Shown: positions 1 through 58,500 of the stretch, one piece after another
Numbering within the stretch: the first letter of the stretch is position 1
Layout: each line of letters begins with the position of its first letter
Source: Zonotrichia leucophrys gambelii
Taxonomy: Eukaryota; Chordata; Aves; Passeriformes; Passerellidae
Length of the DNA: 64,000 nt
Assembly (NCBI RefSeq): GCF_028769735.1
Contig: NC_088178.1
Coordinates: 11,992,857-12,056,856 of the forward strand
Direction: 5' to 3'
Translations under genes and position numbers: made by a program
Notes under the pieces: model-generated
Database searches by the model: none
Seen by the model: the letters and a program-made list of their open reading frames with translations, nothing else
Told to the model about the DNA's origin: nothing

Positions 1-306
1 GAGGCAGCGCTCCGGCTCAGCCCCGCTCCAAGCTGTACGCGACACCCGCCCGGTGCCCGTGGGGCGCTCTGCCACGGGCCGCCCCCGGGCGGGGAAAAGC
101 AGCCCCAGCGCAGCGGGGCGCGGCGGCGCTGCCTGGTTAGGCGGGGCGGAGGGCGGGGCGGTGCCGGGCTCAGGGCCGCTGCCTGCCGGAGCAGAAGCGC
201 TGCCGGGCCGGGGAGCGGGGGGAGCGCGGGGGGCCGGTCACTCGCAGCGTCAGCCCTGGGCCGGGCGACACAAAGGCTCCGTAACGCGGTTGCCAGAGCG
301 CCGCCG

Positions 307-319
307 GTCGCCTGGTAAC
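307..319 (+). promoter_or_regulatory. RFX X-box motif in the CDC14A promoter
   Basis: GTCGCC-T-GGTAAC fits the X-box consensus GTNRCC-N(0-3)-RGYAAC with both half sites intact. Further half-site-like words lie just upstream, GTAAC at 281-285 and GTTGCC at 289-294. The motif is about 290 bp before the chosen CDC14A start codon, a usual place for RFX control of ciliary genes. Occupancy by an RFX factor is inferred. Confidence 0.55.
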
Positions 320-605
320 CGCCCGCTGCTGCTTTATCCGGGGGCGTCTCCTGGCTGGGGGCGGGGTGGAGCTGGAGTCTCTGCGGGCGCTTGCCCGTCG
401 TGTCCCGGGGCTCTTCTCGGCTCCGCTCCCGCTCCTATGCGGGCTGCGGCCGCTGCGTTCGCAGCACCACCCTGGGCCCTCGCGGGCGGCCCCTCTGGCC
501 GGTGGGTCGCGTCCCTCCGAGCGCGCCCCGGCCCCGCCGGCGCTGCTCCGGAGCGCCATGAGCTCGGAGCCGCCCCGCGCCTCGCTATTCCGGGCCCTCT
601 TTAAG

Positions 606-47584
<46,979 letters not shown>

Positions 47585-49156
47585 GGCCTTGCTGCTTTGG
47601 TGAAACCTGCTGAGCTCTTCAAATCAATGTCCTTCATGATGGAAGAGAACTGAAGCAGCTGCTCATTAAAAGGAGGAACCTTCAATACAAGATGTATTAA
47701 TTCCTTAACACCAAGAGGAGACTTCTTAACGGGCAGAAATGTAGTGTTAATGACTACTGCAAATGCACTGAAGTTGGATTTATGGAAATTACTACCCATG
47801 TTATATACAAATTTAAATTTTTTATGTTGAGACAGCTTGAATATATTTCTAATGAGTTTCATTAAGACATTTATTAACTTGTGTACAGTGTTAAAATATG
47901 TATTAAAAGAATATTTTGGTAAACTATATATAAAAATTATGTAAAAACTAGAATATATTTTAATTTAGGGTCTACTTTGCTACAAAATTGTGTATTTTAA
48001 AGAATTTGTACATGTTTATCAAAGATATAATTTTTTCTATGAACAAGAGATTTTTCTTGTTTTATGGGTCCATCATTATTTCTTAGAACCTAATGTAATT
48101 TACTTTTTTACTAATTGGTCTTCTGATAATTGGATGGAAGTCTAACTAGTGAGAGATTTGTTATTACAATATCAAGTAAAAGCACTTGATACATAGTGTG
48201 CTTTCCACTTCTGGCTGCTAATGTTTCTTAAGGAAACACAATGAAAGAAAAATAAAGGGAAAATATTTGTTGATATGTGATGTAATTACATCTTCTACTG
48301 CAACACAGAAGTAATTTATGTGATGACTGAATTGTACAATTAATGCTCTTTCAATTTCTTAAAGGATTTATGTTTTGTTTTCAATGTGGAGTGTTAACTT
48401 TTGCTATGCAATATATGCTGCAAAAATGAAGGCAGACCAAACTGAAGTTGGTAAAAATGTACAATGAATCAGGTAGCACTGCATACTTACATGATTTTAA
48501 CCTGTATTTGGCAGTATGTGTACAATTTCCTTAGCAGCACACAGTATAATGTTGGTCATACATTCAATTCTTATCTAGCAATTGGATGCTTTGTAAACCT
48601 ATACATTTGTTGTTAAGCATGTGGCTGAGGTAGCCTCCTTTGATGGAAGGTTTTTGTCATAGTGAAGATGCTGTTTACTCTGTGGAACAGTCAGGTCAGC
48701 TGTGATTAGGAATGAGGCTTAGGATGAAATGGTGTCACAGGGAGGTACTAAAGATCATGTGTAAAATTTTCAGAACTCACAAGTGCGTGGTAAGGAAAAG
48801 AATTTAAGCAACTGTGAGGATTTTATTTTCCCCTCATGTACAAGACAAAAGCAAAACAGATTTGTTACCTGTTTGTTTTTCCAATAGCAGTAGAAACTTA
48901 AAAATAAAACTTAGTTGAGTTGTCAGTCTTTGTTCCTGAAGACATGTGAATACCCTGCGTTTGCTTTACAAATGAAGTTAAGTGCTACATCAGTTTTTAA
49001 CAGATGAGATCACAAATTGCTGTGGAAAGTTGTACTGAAATTGTTCAAAAGCAATACCAAGAGCAGCTGTAAAAATCAAAATCACTGAATAAATTTAACA
49101 TGCAATACTGTACATTTTTGCAACTGTGTATATGTAACATATACACACAAAGTAGC

Positions 49157-49189
49157 ATGTGTGTGTATATATATACAATATATTGTATA
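49157..49189. repeat. GT/TA simple repeat in the CDC14A 3' UTR
   Basis: GCATGTGTGTGTATATATATAC followed by AATATATTGTATATG. Short imperfect dinucleotide repeat. Confidence 0.7.
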
Positions 49190-49328
49190 TGAATTCTAGA
49201 TTAATCAGGTAATTCTACCTCTCATAAAGAATTTTCTCATTTACTTTGTTATAAATAGTTTTCCTTAATAAAATACTGATTAATTTTGAAATGTAGATAT
49301 ATAATATATATATATACAGCTAATTGAT

Positions 49329-49334
49329 AATAAA
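49329..49334 (+). promoter_or_regulatory. CDC14A: Likely polyadenylation signal of CDC14A
   Basis: Canonical AATAAA followed within about 20-40 bases by T-rich sequence. Upstream AATAAA words offer shorter alternatives, so which is mainly used is not known from sequence. Confidence 0.45.
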
Positions 49335-49350
49335 ATGCCTGCATAAGCCA

Positions 49351-52000
49351 GCTTCCTTGTTTCTTGGTTTTTTCCTAAATCTTTGATGATTTGATCTCTA
49401 ATTGAAGATAACTTTTCAAAGTCACCTTCTTTCCTGTAAGCCATGTAATGTACTTAAAAGTAGGATAACATTGCAAAAGGCCATTAGCAAGACAGATATC
49501 TCTTTTAACAATCTCTCTAAACTTTCTTGGTTATGTTTATGCTTTGTATAATGCCAGGTATTTGATCAACATGTTGATATTATGATGATGGCATTATATT
49601 TCAAAATACACTGATTTCAAAGCTGTGTCTGAACTGAGGAGTCCTTTCTGGCTGAGGCCCCTTGTTACAGGTGTAATATGCCTTGACTTTTTTGCATATG
49701 CAACAGGTCTCTTAGTCTCACCAACAGGAGGTTCTTTGTCCATAAGAATCTAAACAATTTAGCTTTCTTTAGCTTTTTGGCCTTCCTTCAATTTAAAACT
49801 AATCACAAATGGTTCTAACATTTGTTTAACTCTGTTGCTGATTTTCAGCAAATTTGTTGCATTGCATGATTATTTATTATTTATTAGCCTGTCAGCCTCT
49901 CTTGCAGTAGCTGTGGACAGTGTGTAACTTACACAGCCACTCTAAAGGAATGGGAAAGCTCAGAATAAAGTGGATGCTTTCCAAGTTGCCCAAATTCTGG
50001 TGACAGTCTGATCTAAAAAAAACAACAAAAGGCTTCTGCAACTGCATATGGATGAATAATGGATGGTGATTTGGATGTGCAAAGTAAATAATATACAGGA
50101 AGAACAGCTAATTAAAAGGTTTCTAGTACATAGGAATCAACCTCTCCTTTGGTCTTTTTCTAGACTTTAATTGATTTATTAGATGAAATACATAAACACC
50201 AGCTTATGTACAACTTTTTTTTATTCATAAATAAATCAGTATTCTGCAACAATCAACTTCTTAACAACAACAAAAAAATTTGAAACAATAAAAGGTCAGG
50301 AAGGCCTTTTAGAACCTTGTAGCTTTTAAGAAATAGCCTGAAATTTATTTTATATCCTATGTTCACTTGTCCTTGAACTTTACCATTTCTGTTCCTTCAA
50401 ATATGAATATATCTGGTTCTGGGAGAACAAGTTGTAGTGCACAAGATCTCTCAAAACCTGAATGAATGGATCAAATAAATCTAAAGGTCTCTACAGGGCA
50501 TAATATTCTGTGGCTAACATCTTATGAAACAGTTAATCATAATCTCTTTTTAAAGTATGCTTTATGAAGCTTTTCAGTTAGGGAGGTATTTCTTGTTACA
50601 AATTCAGAGACTATTTTTCAATTACAGTACTGCAGAAAGAGGAGGATTTTAGTTTCTATAATAACTGTTCTTTACTGACAACTAAACAATGAAAGGCCTC
50701 AAAAGGTTTGACACTTGATTAGATCTACACTGTAAAGTGCAGCAGGCAAAAAATATGGTAATTAAGGGCCTGATCAAGTAAATCACTGAGGCATGTCTTT
50801 AACCTTAAGCACATGAGCCATCTAATTAATTAAAAGTGAACATAGATATTCATGTTTGTAACGAATCCACCTTTAGATCAATATTTCTGTCAATTGTTAA
50901 CATGAGCCTTTTTTATCAAATAAAAGATATGCTGTATTGCAACATCCATTAACCCACACAATTTAACTTTTTTAACTTGAAAAAATGTACATTGCAACTA
51001 TAATTACCTCCTAATACATTCTTTTGGTATTGCTATTAGCTTCAGGAGTTAAACAATGTCTAAAAATGCCTTATGAAGGTCTCTGGTACAGATAGTACCT
51101 TACCAGCTGTGATTGCTTGCTACTGTAGCCTATACCTAACCTACCTGCAAAAGCAGTTTTTTTCTTAAGCTCATCACAAAATTAACCAGCATTCCATATC
51201 TGGAAAGCTTTTAAAAGCAAATCTGAGTTCTCTTACTGAGTTTCTTATTAAGTCTTGTCCAGGTTAAGGACAGTTACTATTCTGTCTCTGTTTGAGTGAA
51301 GCAGGGTAGAGTTCCTGGGAGAATCCCATGCATTATTCTCCATCTGGGAATGGACTGTTAATGCCTACTCTTCAATCAGTTTTTAGTCCACCTGTTATTA
51401 AGGAGCTGTTATTCACCTCTCCAGGAACTAATTTTCGAGCGAGCCCATTTCACATATTACACAGATCCTGTGTTATCTGTGTGCTCACCAACACCAGTGT
51501 TCACCTCTGGCAGGGTGGCAATGCAGGCTTTCCTGTGGGTTGAGAGGCTGAGGTTTATGAAGAGATGTAAAATGTTCAGATAGATTGAGAACCAGCTTCC
51601 TCAAATAAGTACTGTCTTACAAGGATTGGTCTATTTATTGTGTTAGAAAGATTTCATTTGGAAAGCATATTGTTATTATAGACCAGTTCTAAAATTAACT
51701 AAAATTGCAGAAGCATACTGAGCTTACTCTTAACCAAAAAAAGATCAGAAAAAAATCTGTTAAAAAGTGAGTATCAAGCAGAAAAAATTCTACAGTTTAT
51801 GGACTGTATTTCAGACAGGAGTGACTGATACTGGTTTAAAACCTTGCTTCAAATGAAAGTTGTGTAAATGGGTTAGACCCAGAAGACTGGTAAGGCAGAG
51901 AGAAAAGAGTCAGACTGTGTAGTTGGAGTATTTCTGGAGCATGATAGGGTTTGGCTTTTTTTTTTTTCTTCTTGATTTAACAAGTTGAAAATCTGCTGAA
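49351..52000. other. Intergenic region between CDC14A and GPR88
   Basis: AT-rich DNA with no supported gene, RNA or clear mobile element. It could contain the GPR88 promoter and a noncoding first exon, as in mammals, but I cannot place them. Extra AATAAA words around 50285 and 50475 could extend the CDC14A 3' UTR. Confidence 0.6.
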
Positions 52001-52449
52001 TAATTCATGAAGAGTGGAAGGGCTGAATCTTCCTGGAATGATATACAGTGTACGTACTGTGGCACAGGAGAAACTGCAAAGCTTTGTATCAGTTGCTGCC
52101 GTTTCTGCTGCCGATTGCAAGGTGCTGCTGCTTTTGCTGTTTTCACAGCTACGGAAACCTCAGTCGTGCTCTGGTCTGCCAACAGCCATTTGCCTCCCTA
52201 TGGACCCACCTTCACCAGCTACAATCTGTGGACACTCTTGCTGCCTACCTGCCTTGGACACTGCTGGTTTTTGGATCCTTATTGGAAACAGCATTTTCTG
52301 GACCTTACAGCTTGTATGACTGAAACCTGCCTTAGAGTCCTTCAGCTGCACAGTCTCCCGTGTGCTCGGTGACTCCTGCAGCAGAACTTCTGACCCAGAC
52401 AAGGATGGGATTTACAGGGCGAAGTCAAAACTGAGCTGCATTCAGCGAG
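52001..52449 (+). other. GPR88: Probable 5' UTR or upstream region of GPR88
   Basis: GC content rises here towards the coding exon. A strong acceptor-like tract TTTGCTGTTTTCACAG ends at 52148, with weaker ones at 52310 (CCTTACAG) and 52445 (GCATTCAG). Any of them could open the exon if a noncoding first exon lies upstream, as in mammals. Several upstream ATGs are present (52007, 52038, 52405). The 121-codon frame from 52007 to 52372 has no recognisable protein features and is not called as a gene. Confidence 0.5.
52405..52434 (+). promoter_or_regulatory. Short upstream ORF before GPR88
   Basis: ATG in strong Kozak context (A at -3, G at +4) encodes MGFTGRSQN and stops at TGA, only 15 nt before the GPR88 start codon. 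If the transcript includes it, it should lower GPR88 translation. It would be absent if the acceptor at 52445 is used. Confidence 0.4.
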
Positions 52450-53860
52450 ATGCCCAACGCCTCTTCCTGGAGTGCTAGCTCGCCTCTGCTGCTGCTCTGG
52501 GAGGACTCCTCCGGGACCCGCATCTTTCTGTCGCTGCTCTACGCAGTCTTAGCTATCTCAGGGACTTTATCCAATGTGATGGTCATCTATTTAGTCTTCT
52601 CCTTCAAGAAGCTGCAGACAACCAGCAATGCCTTCATCGTGAACGGCTGCGCGGCAGATCTGAGCGTGTGCGCCCTGTGGATGCCCCAGGAGGCTGTGCT
52701 GGGGCTGCTGCCCCCCAATTCCTCCTCCCTTCGCTCGGCGGAGTACCGGCTACTCCGAGGGGGGCTCCTGGGCCTCGGCCTCACCGTCTCCCTGGCCTCG
52801 CACCTGCTGGTGGCTTTCAACAGGTACGTGCTCATCACCAAGCTGCCCAGCGTGTACCAGGCCCTCTACCAGCGGAGACACACGGGCTGCATGATCGGGC
52901 TCTCCTGGGCCCTCGCCCTGCTCCCGGTCCCGCTGCTGCCCGGGCTCTGGACCCTGGGCTCAGCCCAGTCGGACGGCAGCTCTCGCTACACCGCCCTGCT
53001 CCTCGCCCTGGCCGTGCTGGGCCAGACCGCGCTGCTGCTCCACTGCTACCTCGGCATCGTGCGGCGGGTGCGGGGCAGCGCCAAGCGGGTCAGCGTCCTC
53101 AACTTCCACCTGCTGCACCAGCTGCCCTTCCCCGCCGCGCCGCCGCCGCCTCGCCGCGCCCAGCGCCGCCTCAGCAGCGTCTCCGTCCTGCTGCTCTGCT
53201 GCGTGTTCCTGCTGGGCACCCAGCCCCTGGTCTGGGTGAGCCTCCTGGGCTTCTTCCTGCGCCCGGCGCCGCCGGCGCTGCAGGCCGCCAGCTGGCTGCT
53301 GCTCTGCTCGCTCTCGGCCCTCAACCCGCTGCTCTACACGTGGCGCAGCGAGGAGTTCCGCCGGGCGGCCCGCTCCGTCCTGCCCCGCGGCGAGGGCCCG
53401 GCCGCCGCCCCGCGCCCCTCGGCCGCCGCCGCGGGCCCCGCCGGTGCCCCGCCCTGCCCGCAGCTGCCGCGGCGCCGGGGCACGGGGAGCAGCGCCAGCG
53501 CCGCGGCCGCGCCGCGCTGAGGGCCCGGGACAGCGCCGGGAGCCCGGGGCCGCGCGCGTGGGAACGGGCGCGGCCCCTCAGGCCGCTCCGCCACCCCCGC
53601 CGGCGGCACCGCCCGTCGGGCAGCCGAGCCGCCCGGCCCCCGGTAGCGCTTCCTCCCCTCCTGTTGCTCCTTTGTGACCCCACACACTTCTTGCCCGCTC
53701 CCCCTTCCACCGCACGGCCCGGCAGCGGCGGGTGCCTCCCCGAGGCACCGGGACGGACACTGGGGCGGGATCTCCCGGCCGCCCCCTCAGCCCCGCTCCC
53801 GCACGGAGCTGTCCGCCCCCAGGAGCCGGCCAGGACTCCAACCAAAGCACTGGATTTAGG
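52440..53860. other. CpG-rich block over GPR88 and its downstream flank
   Basis: Very GC- and CpG-rich DNA covers the GPR88 coding exon and about 340 bp beyond the stop, ending sharply near 53860 where AT-rich sequence resumes. Stop codons are rare on all frames, so several long open frames (+ 52668-53879, - 53321-53893 and others) appear without protein features. Confidence 0.75.
52450..53520 (+). CDS. GPR88: GPR88, orphan class A G-protein-coupled receptor
   Basis: Single-exon coding region of 356 residues. VIYLVFSFKKLQTTSNAFIV and NGCAADLSVCALWMPQEAVL (TM1-TM2) are almost identical to mammalian GPR88, as are RLLRGGLLGLGLTVSL (TM3), RRAQRRLSSVSVLLLCCVFL (TM6 entry) and LSALNPLLYTWR (TM7). 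Approximate TM segments: 26-50, 60-87, 101-125, 145-164, 181-205, 241-267, 278-298. Asn3 and Asn90 are N-glycosylation candidates. The E/DRY position reads NRY (124-126), TM6 has QP in place of CWxP, TM7 has NPLLY (292-296), and there is no cysteine at the top of TM3 or in the second extracellular loop. The third cytoplasmic loop is short compared with mammals (about 384 residues overall), and the C-tail is Ala/Pro/Arg-rich. In mammals GPR88 is a Gi/o-coupled receptor enriched in striatal neurons. The gene is convergent neither with nor divergent from CDC14A: it lies downstream in the same orientation. Confidence 0.95.
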   Translation: MPNASSWSASSPLLLLWEDSSGTRIFLSLLYAVLAISGTLSNVMVIYLVFSFKKLQTTSNAFIVNGCAADLSVCALWMPQEAVLGLLPPNSSSLRSAEYRLLRGGLLGLGLTVSLASHLLVAFNRYVLITKLPSVYQALYQRRHTGCMIGLSWALALLPVPLLPGLWTLGSAQSDGSSRYTALLLALAVLGQTALLLHCYLGIVRRVRGSAKRVSVLNFHLLHQLPFPAAPPPPRRAQRRLSSVSVLLLCCVFLLGTQPLVWVSLLGFFLRPAPPALQAASWLLLCSLSALNPLLYTWRSEEFRRAARSVLPRGEGPAAAPRPSAAAAGPAGAPPCPQLPRRRGTGSSASAAAAPR

Positions 53861-55540
53861 AATCTGGGATAACCGGTAAATATGGCAACGCACGTAACTG
53901 TTGTTATGCTCTAAAGATTTCAGTATGAGACAGGCACCTAGACAGCTCTTTCTGAGACATATGCAAGTTTGTTTTTATAAAATCGATGTAATTCTTTCAG
54001 CATTTAAAGTAGTTCTTTGAAGTGAGCTCCCTGAACACAAGGTTCGTTTGTGAAGGACTGGCAGGTGTCTCATTACACACGCACGCACAGACACCGGGAG
54101 CTGCTTCCTTTCCCCAGCATACCTGATATCTGTGCTCCATGCAAGACCCCCCTTCAGCTTTCTCTGGCAAACTCCAGGATGATGCTGTCTGTGGAAACTG
54201 TTAAAAACAAAAACATACGCACCTTTGTGGTGATCTGGTTTGGATATTTTGTTTTGAAAGCTTTTTAAGGCCTGTTTTAGCAAAGGTCTCTGCCCATGGG
54301 CACTCGATAAAATACAATGCAATATGAAGGCTGGTGTTGCCCATCTAACCTTGTCACCTGTTCAGTTACCAGTTTGTTGTATTTCTCTTAAATATATTAC
54401 TGCAGAAGTATGATTTCACAGCCTCTGCCAGATACAAAATAACAGATTCTGTGTGGCATTTGGAAAGGAGACAGCTCCTCACACCAAAGCTGTGGTGGTG
54501 AGTGCTGCAGCCCCATTCCTCCCAGGAATGCTCTTAAAATCCTTCTGTTTCCTTCTCTGTTGCTTGACTTCCTCCTTCCTCTTTTCCAAGGCAGTTGCTG
54601 CTGTTCTCATGGTGATGATACTTAGTGCTGTGTTTGCCTTCTGGCACAGCGTCTCCAAGAAGGTAGTTGTGTTCTGAATCCGTGGGCATCCACAAGCAGT
54701 ATCACCTAAGCTGTGCTGTCTCGAGAAGAATGGACCCCTGGGAACGTACAAAAGTTTGTCACAAGAGTTTGTTGCATTGGGTGACACAAACTTGGAGCTC
54801 TCATGAGGGTAGTTTAATGATGGGATAATAACAAGGAAAAGACACATGATAGGTAATAATATAAAAGGCCTTTTGGCCATATTTTATAATGGCCCGCACA
54901 CTTAGCTTGCTTTACCTGCTGAGTTTTCACAGAAAATGCTTTAAGAGAAGGGAATAATGTAATTTTTTCCCCAAGACTAAGACTTGTTAGGTATCTGTGA
55001 TACAGTGATGTATCTAAAAGTCCCATACCAATATTTTGTTTCCTGGCATAAAAAATCTCCATAATCACAGAAGAGATACTTGTTAAGATCAGGATTTGAA
55101 AAACACAAAGAATGAAGACCTCAAAAGGATTCTTTTTTTCTTTAATTGACATCCAGAAAATGTAGGAACATCTCGAAAACAGCTTTAGCCACTTTCAAGT
55201 ACCTGTGGGAAAGTAAAACAAGTTTCCTTGAGTCTGAGTTTTACAGAAAGCTTCTTCTTTCATATTGGAGACAGTGTTCCTCTGAGTGATGGCACCAGAA
55301 AGATGCAGAGGGCCAGCAAGGAAATATTGAACATATAAGATATGCAAGATTGATTTTATTAACACTGTGCACATATCTTGGAGAGTGAAGGAGCCCCTAT
55401 ATCCTTGTTGTAATATCTCATCCTAATCACAGTGGCTCTGCTTTAGCTGTCTTTGTGGAGCAAACGGAGAAGGAAAACTGCTTCGACTTCATCTATCCCA
55501 ATCCTGGAAAATGTGCTGGTGCACTTCCAAAATAAAGTCC
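53521..55540 (+). other. GPR88: Probable GPR88 3' UTR and flank
   Basis: The first 340 bp are GC-rich, then the sequence is AT-rich. The first canonical AATAAA after the stop that I found is at 55531-55536, and later ones lie at 56842, 57335 and 58782. A long 3' UTR is likely for this gene, but the end cannot be set from sequence. No other gene is seen here. Confidence 0.4.
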
Positions 55541-58500
55541 AACCAAGGGCCACCCGAGGGTAAGACCCTGTTCAATTACAAAATAATCCTTAGGCTGGAA
55601 CCCACAGAAGAATGCATATTGCATCTCCCACCATGGCTAAAGGAACTCGAGACACTTGGTAAAGCTCATTTCTGGGCCCATAAGCAAAAAAAAAAAAAAA
55701 TCAAACTCTAAGATAAAACAATTAGACAATGCCTCTCACCTGTTTTTGGCTATGGAACACATTAGTCTGGAATGAAAGCAATAACATTTTTCCAAATTCA
55801 ATGTCCAAACCATCAGATAACTGGAACTTCTGGGCTTCTTCCCTTGTGAGATAGCATGCAAGTTAAATCTGAAATGCCTGTATTTTATATAGACCACCTT
55901 TAAAATGCAAACATGTATAAAAATGCTATGATGTACAAAACTCTTAGACAGCTATCCTTATGCTATGCATCAATTCCAGAAACACCTGGAAATCCCTTGG
56001 AAAGTTTGATGTAATTACATCTGACTGTAAATATTTGACTGTTTTAATATACTCAGGTGACCTAAATAACATTGCGCAGAAAAAAATGAATTTAAAGTAA
56101 TTAAGAAAGAGTATTTGTCTCAAGATCAGTTTTCTCTGCTCTGAAAAGTCCTGTATGCCTTGTTCTACAGCCATAATCTTTGTATTTCCACCTTGTAAAT
56201 ACTCCGTGGTAAATTGCAATGGAAGCTCGGCTTGGCTCAAGTTCTCCTGGTTCTGTGGCACTGCTTCTTGGTTAAGGAAATGGATTTCATTCTCACTTTC
56301 TGTCATTCTATGCTTTAATTTACAGATTTATATGTCCTCTGCTAGTTTAATGGTGACTTTTCTTCAACGTGAATTTCTGTCATGCTCAAACAACAGATTT
56401 ACAGACACAAGGGATATGTCCTTTAAAATGTCTCAGCCAAACACTCTTTCAAGAGGTGTAAATGAAGATGATGGAAAATCCTGTCAGCAATTCAAATGAG
56501 GTTTGCTTGAACTGATTTGCTCCTTTCCTCTGGTGTTGTGCCAAGTTGTGTGAGCATGGCCTGAAGCTGCCCTTCCTAGACTGGCTGGCATTGACTCGTA
56601 TTAGCTGCCTTCATGTGCTTTAGATGGGAGGTGAGAGCTCATTAAAGCATTGAATTTATGATGCAGTAGAGTTACAGTAGTGCAGATCAGCCACGATGTA
56701 CACGTGCAATAGTTGCCTGTTCCTTTGCTCTTTTCTCAGGGCTTCTGGAAACAAGAGCAGGTAGCAGTAGTAACAGCCTGGATGAATTGTGGCCAGTTGC
56801 ACTATGTGCTTGACAAGTGCCATTTGGTGTATTTTGGCCCAAATAAATCTGCCACTCAGTTTGTGAATTGCCCGTGTAGAAATTCATGTGGGACTCACTT
56901 TTTGAAAGTAAAATTGTGATGCTTCTAAACAACACCCTGAGGCATGGGTTATTTGTGAAAATAGCTTGCAGTGGGTGTTCCTGAAGTTAGAGTTTGGATT
57001 CAATCTTTTGAAGTCGCCCTTAATTCAAAATAGTTATAAAAAGTCCTAGAGCTGCTTTGTGGCATTAGGTACCTACAGCAATATGAGTGTCCACCAAAAC
57101 TGGGCAATCACTGCCTCCAAAATAGGTGTGTGACAAATACAGGCAGCAATGTGAAGCTGGGGAATTGTGACAAGGGGAGATGAAGAAGGCAGGACAGGGG
57201 CACTAACAGTTTGATCCTGAGAAACAACACAGAAAAAATCTGAAAGCCAGAAGAGGCCTGGGATTATGATAAAAGTAACATCTCAGATTCTTTGATTCTT
57301 TGTACGTGAGGAAATGCAATTCTATGCTTTTCTTAATAAATAAAAACATGCACTTGTATTTTCAATTTCTTCCTTTAACAAAGCGTTCCATACACCAGCA
57401 AATTTTCTTTAAACTCTGAAATCAAAAAAGGTATGAGTTGCATCAGCAGTCTTGTGGAGACTGCATTCAACAGCAGTGCTGGACTGACAAGCGCTGACAG
57501 GAGATAACATCTTAGCTAACCTCCAGATTCAGTCAGCCATAAGCACATTGTGAACCTTTTTTTCCTAACTACCAAGTAGATGCTATTTTTAAAAAAACCC
57601 ACATACAGATTATTTTCAAATGAAGACATTTAAGTGTAGCATTTCATTAAAGAAAAAAGTGACAACATATACTTTAGCTTTCTATTTAATCTTAAATCAC
57701 ATAACTAGATTATTGCAATATTCTTTAAATTCAGAAGTCCCTTTCTCAAATGGCAGCGAAAATAGCTTTTCTCGTGACTGTTTAACTTCTAAGAAAGCTA
57801 CTTTTTTTTGCTCTTTTATGTCAATCCTTCCCATGCACTGTCATCATTTTACCAGGGTAATAGTCTATTTTCTTTCCTTCTCTTCCCCTTTCTTCAGTAT
57901 CTTCTGTAATTTTCTTCACTAAGGGAAAAGTTCTTGATTCTGCTGATCAGGGCACAACTCCTTGAGCTGGGTAAGTTTTGGGAGACAGTTGTAAACTGAA
58001 TTTAAAGAAGTGATGGACAAATCCCACATACTTGAATTTCTATTTAGAGTGAGTAGGTATTGAAGTTGGGCTTTTACTGTGCAGAGCAGTGGACAAATTT
58101 TTTTGTCTATATTTACAGATATTTGCATTTGAATAAGGTTGTGTAAAAAAATGATAATGTGAAAGAAAATTTTAAAAATAGTTTGAAGGCTGGAGAAGAA
58201 ATCTTTTTGGCTGAAGAGTTCAATCATAGTAACTTAAAAGTGCCATTACAGAACAAGCACATTTATGCAGATATTCAAACCAATCTGTTACCATACATGG
58301 TGATCTATTGATCTCTTCTGGTGTGGAAAACACGACTTTACAGACAAATAGCTCTGCTTGAGGAGCGTGGGTCACCTTGCCTGTTTGTTGTCAAGGAGTT
58401 CAATATGGTAAAGGTCCCTGTGCAGTCTGCCCTACACCCAGTCTGCATGGATATTCCTGAAAATAAAGAACTGGAAACAATCCCGAGAAAACACATTTGT

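Larger units (their letters stand above)
47585..49350 (+). other. CDC14A: CDC14A 3' UTR
   Basis: AU-rich sequence after the stop codon with AATAAA words at 48251, 48903, 49088, 49267 and 49329. The one at 49329-49334 is followed by T-rich sequence (CTTCCTTGTTTCTTGGTTTTTTCC, 49350-49373), a good downstream element, so I place the end near 49350. It also holds a Pumilio-type TGTAGATA (49292-49299) and TA/GT simple repeats. The exact end is inferred. Confidence 0.5.

Noticed and set aside
52007..52372. 121-codon frame upstream of GPR88 as a protein gene
   Set aside because: Cys-rich but without a domain, and overlapped by equally long frames. It is better read as an upstream ATG frame in a leader.
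52668..53879. 403-codon + strand frame overlapping GPR88, longer than GPR88 itself
   Set aside because: Arg/Pro/Ala low complexity from reading a GC-rich gene out of frame. GPR88 in the other frame matches a known receptor throughout.
53321..53893. 190-codon minus-strand frame at the end of GPR88
   Set aside because: Same GC-driven absence of stops. No domain or splice context.
55531..55700. AATAAA followed by a poly-A run, as a processed retrogene end
   Set aside because: The gap of about 150 bp is too long, no target-site duplication is seen, and no coding similarity lies upstream.
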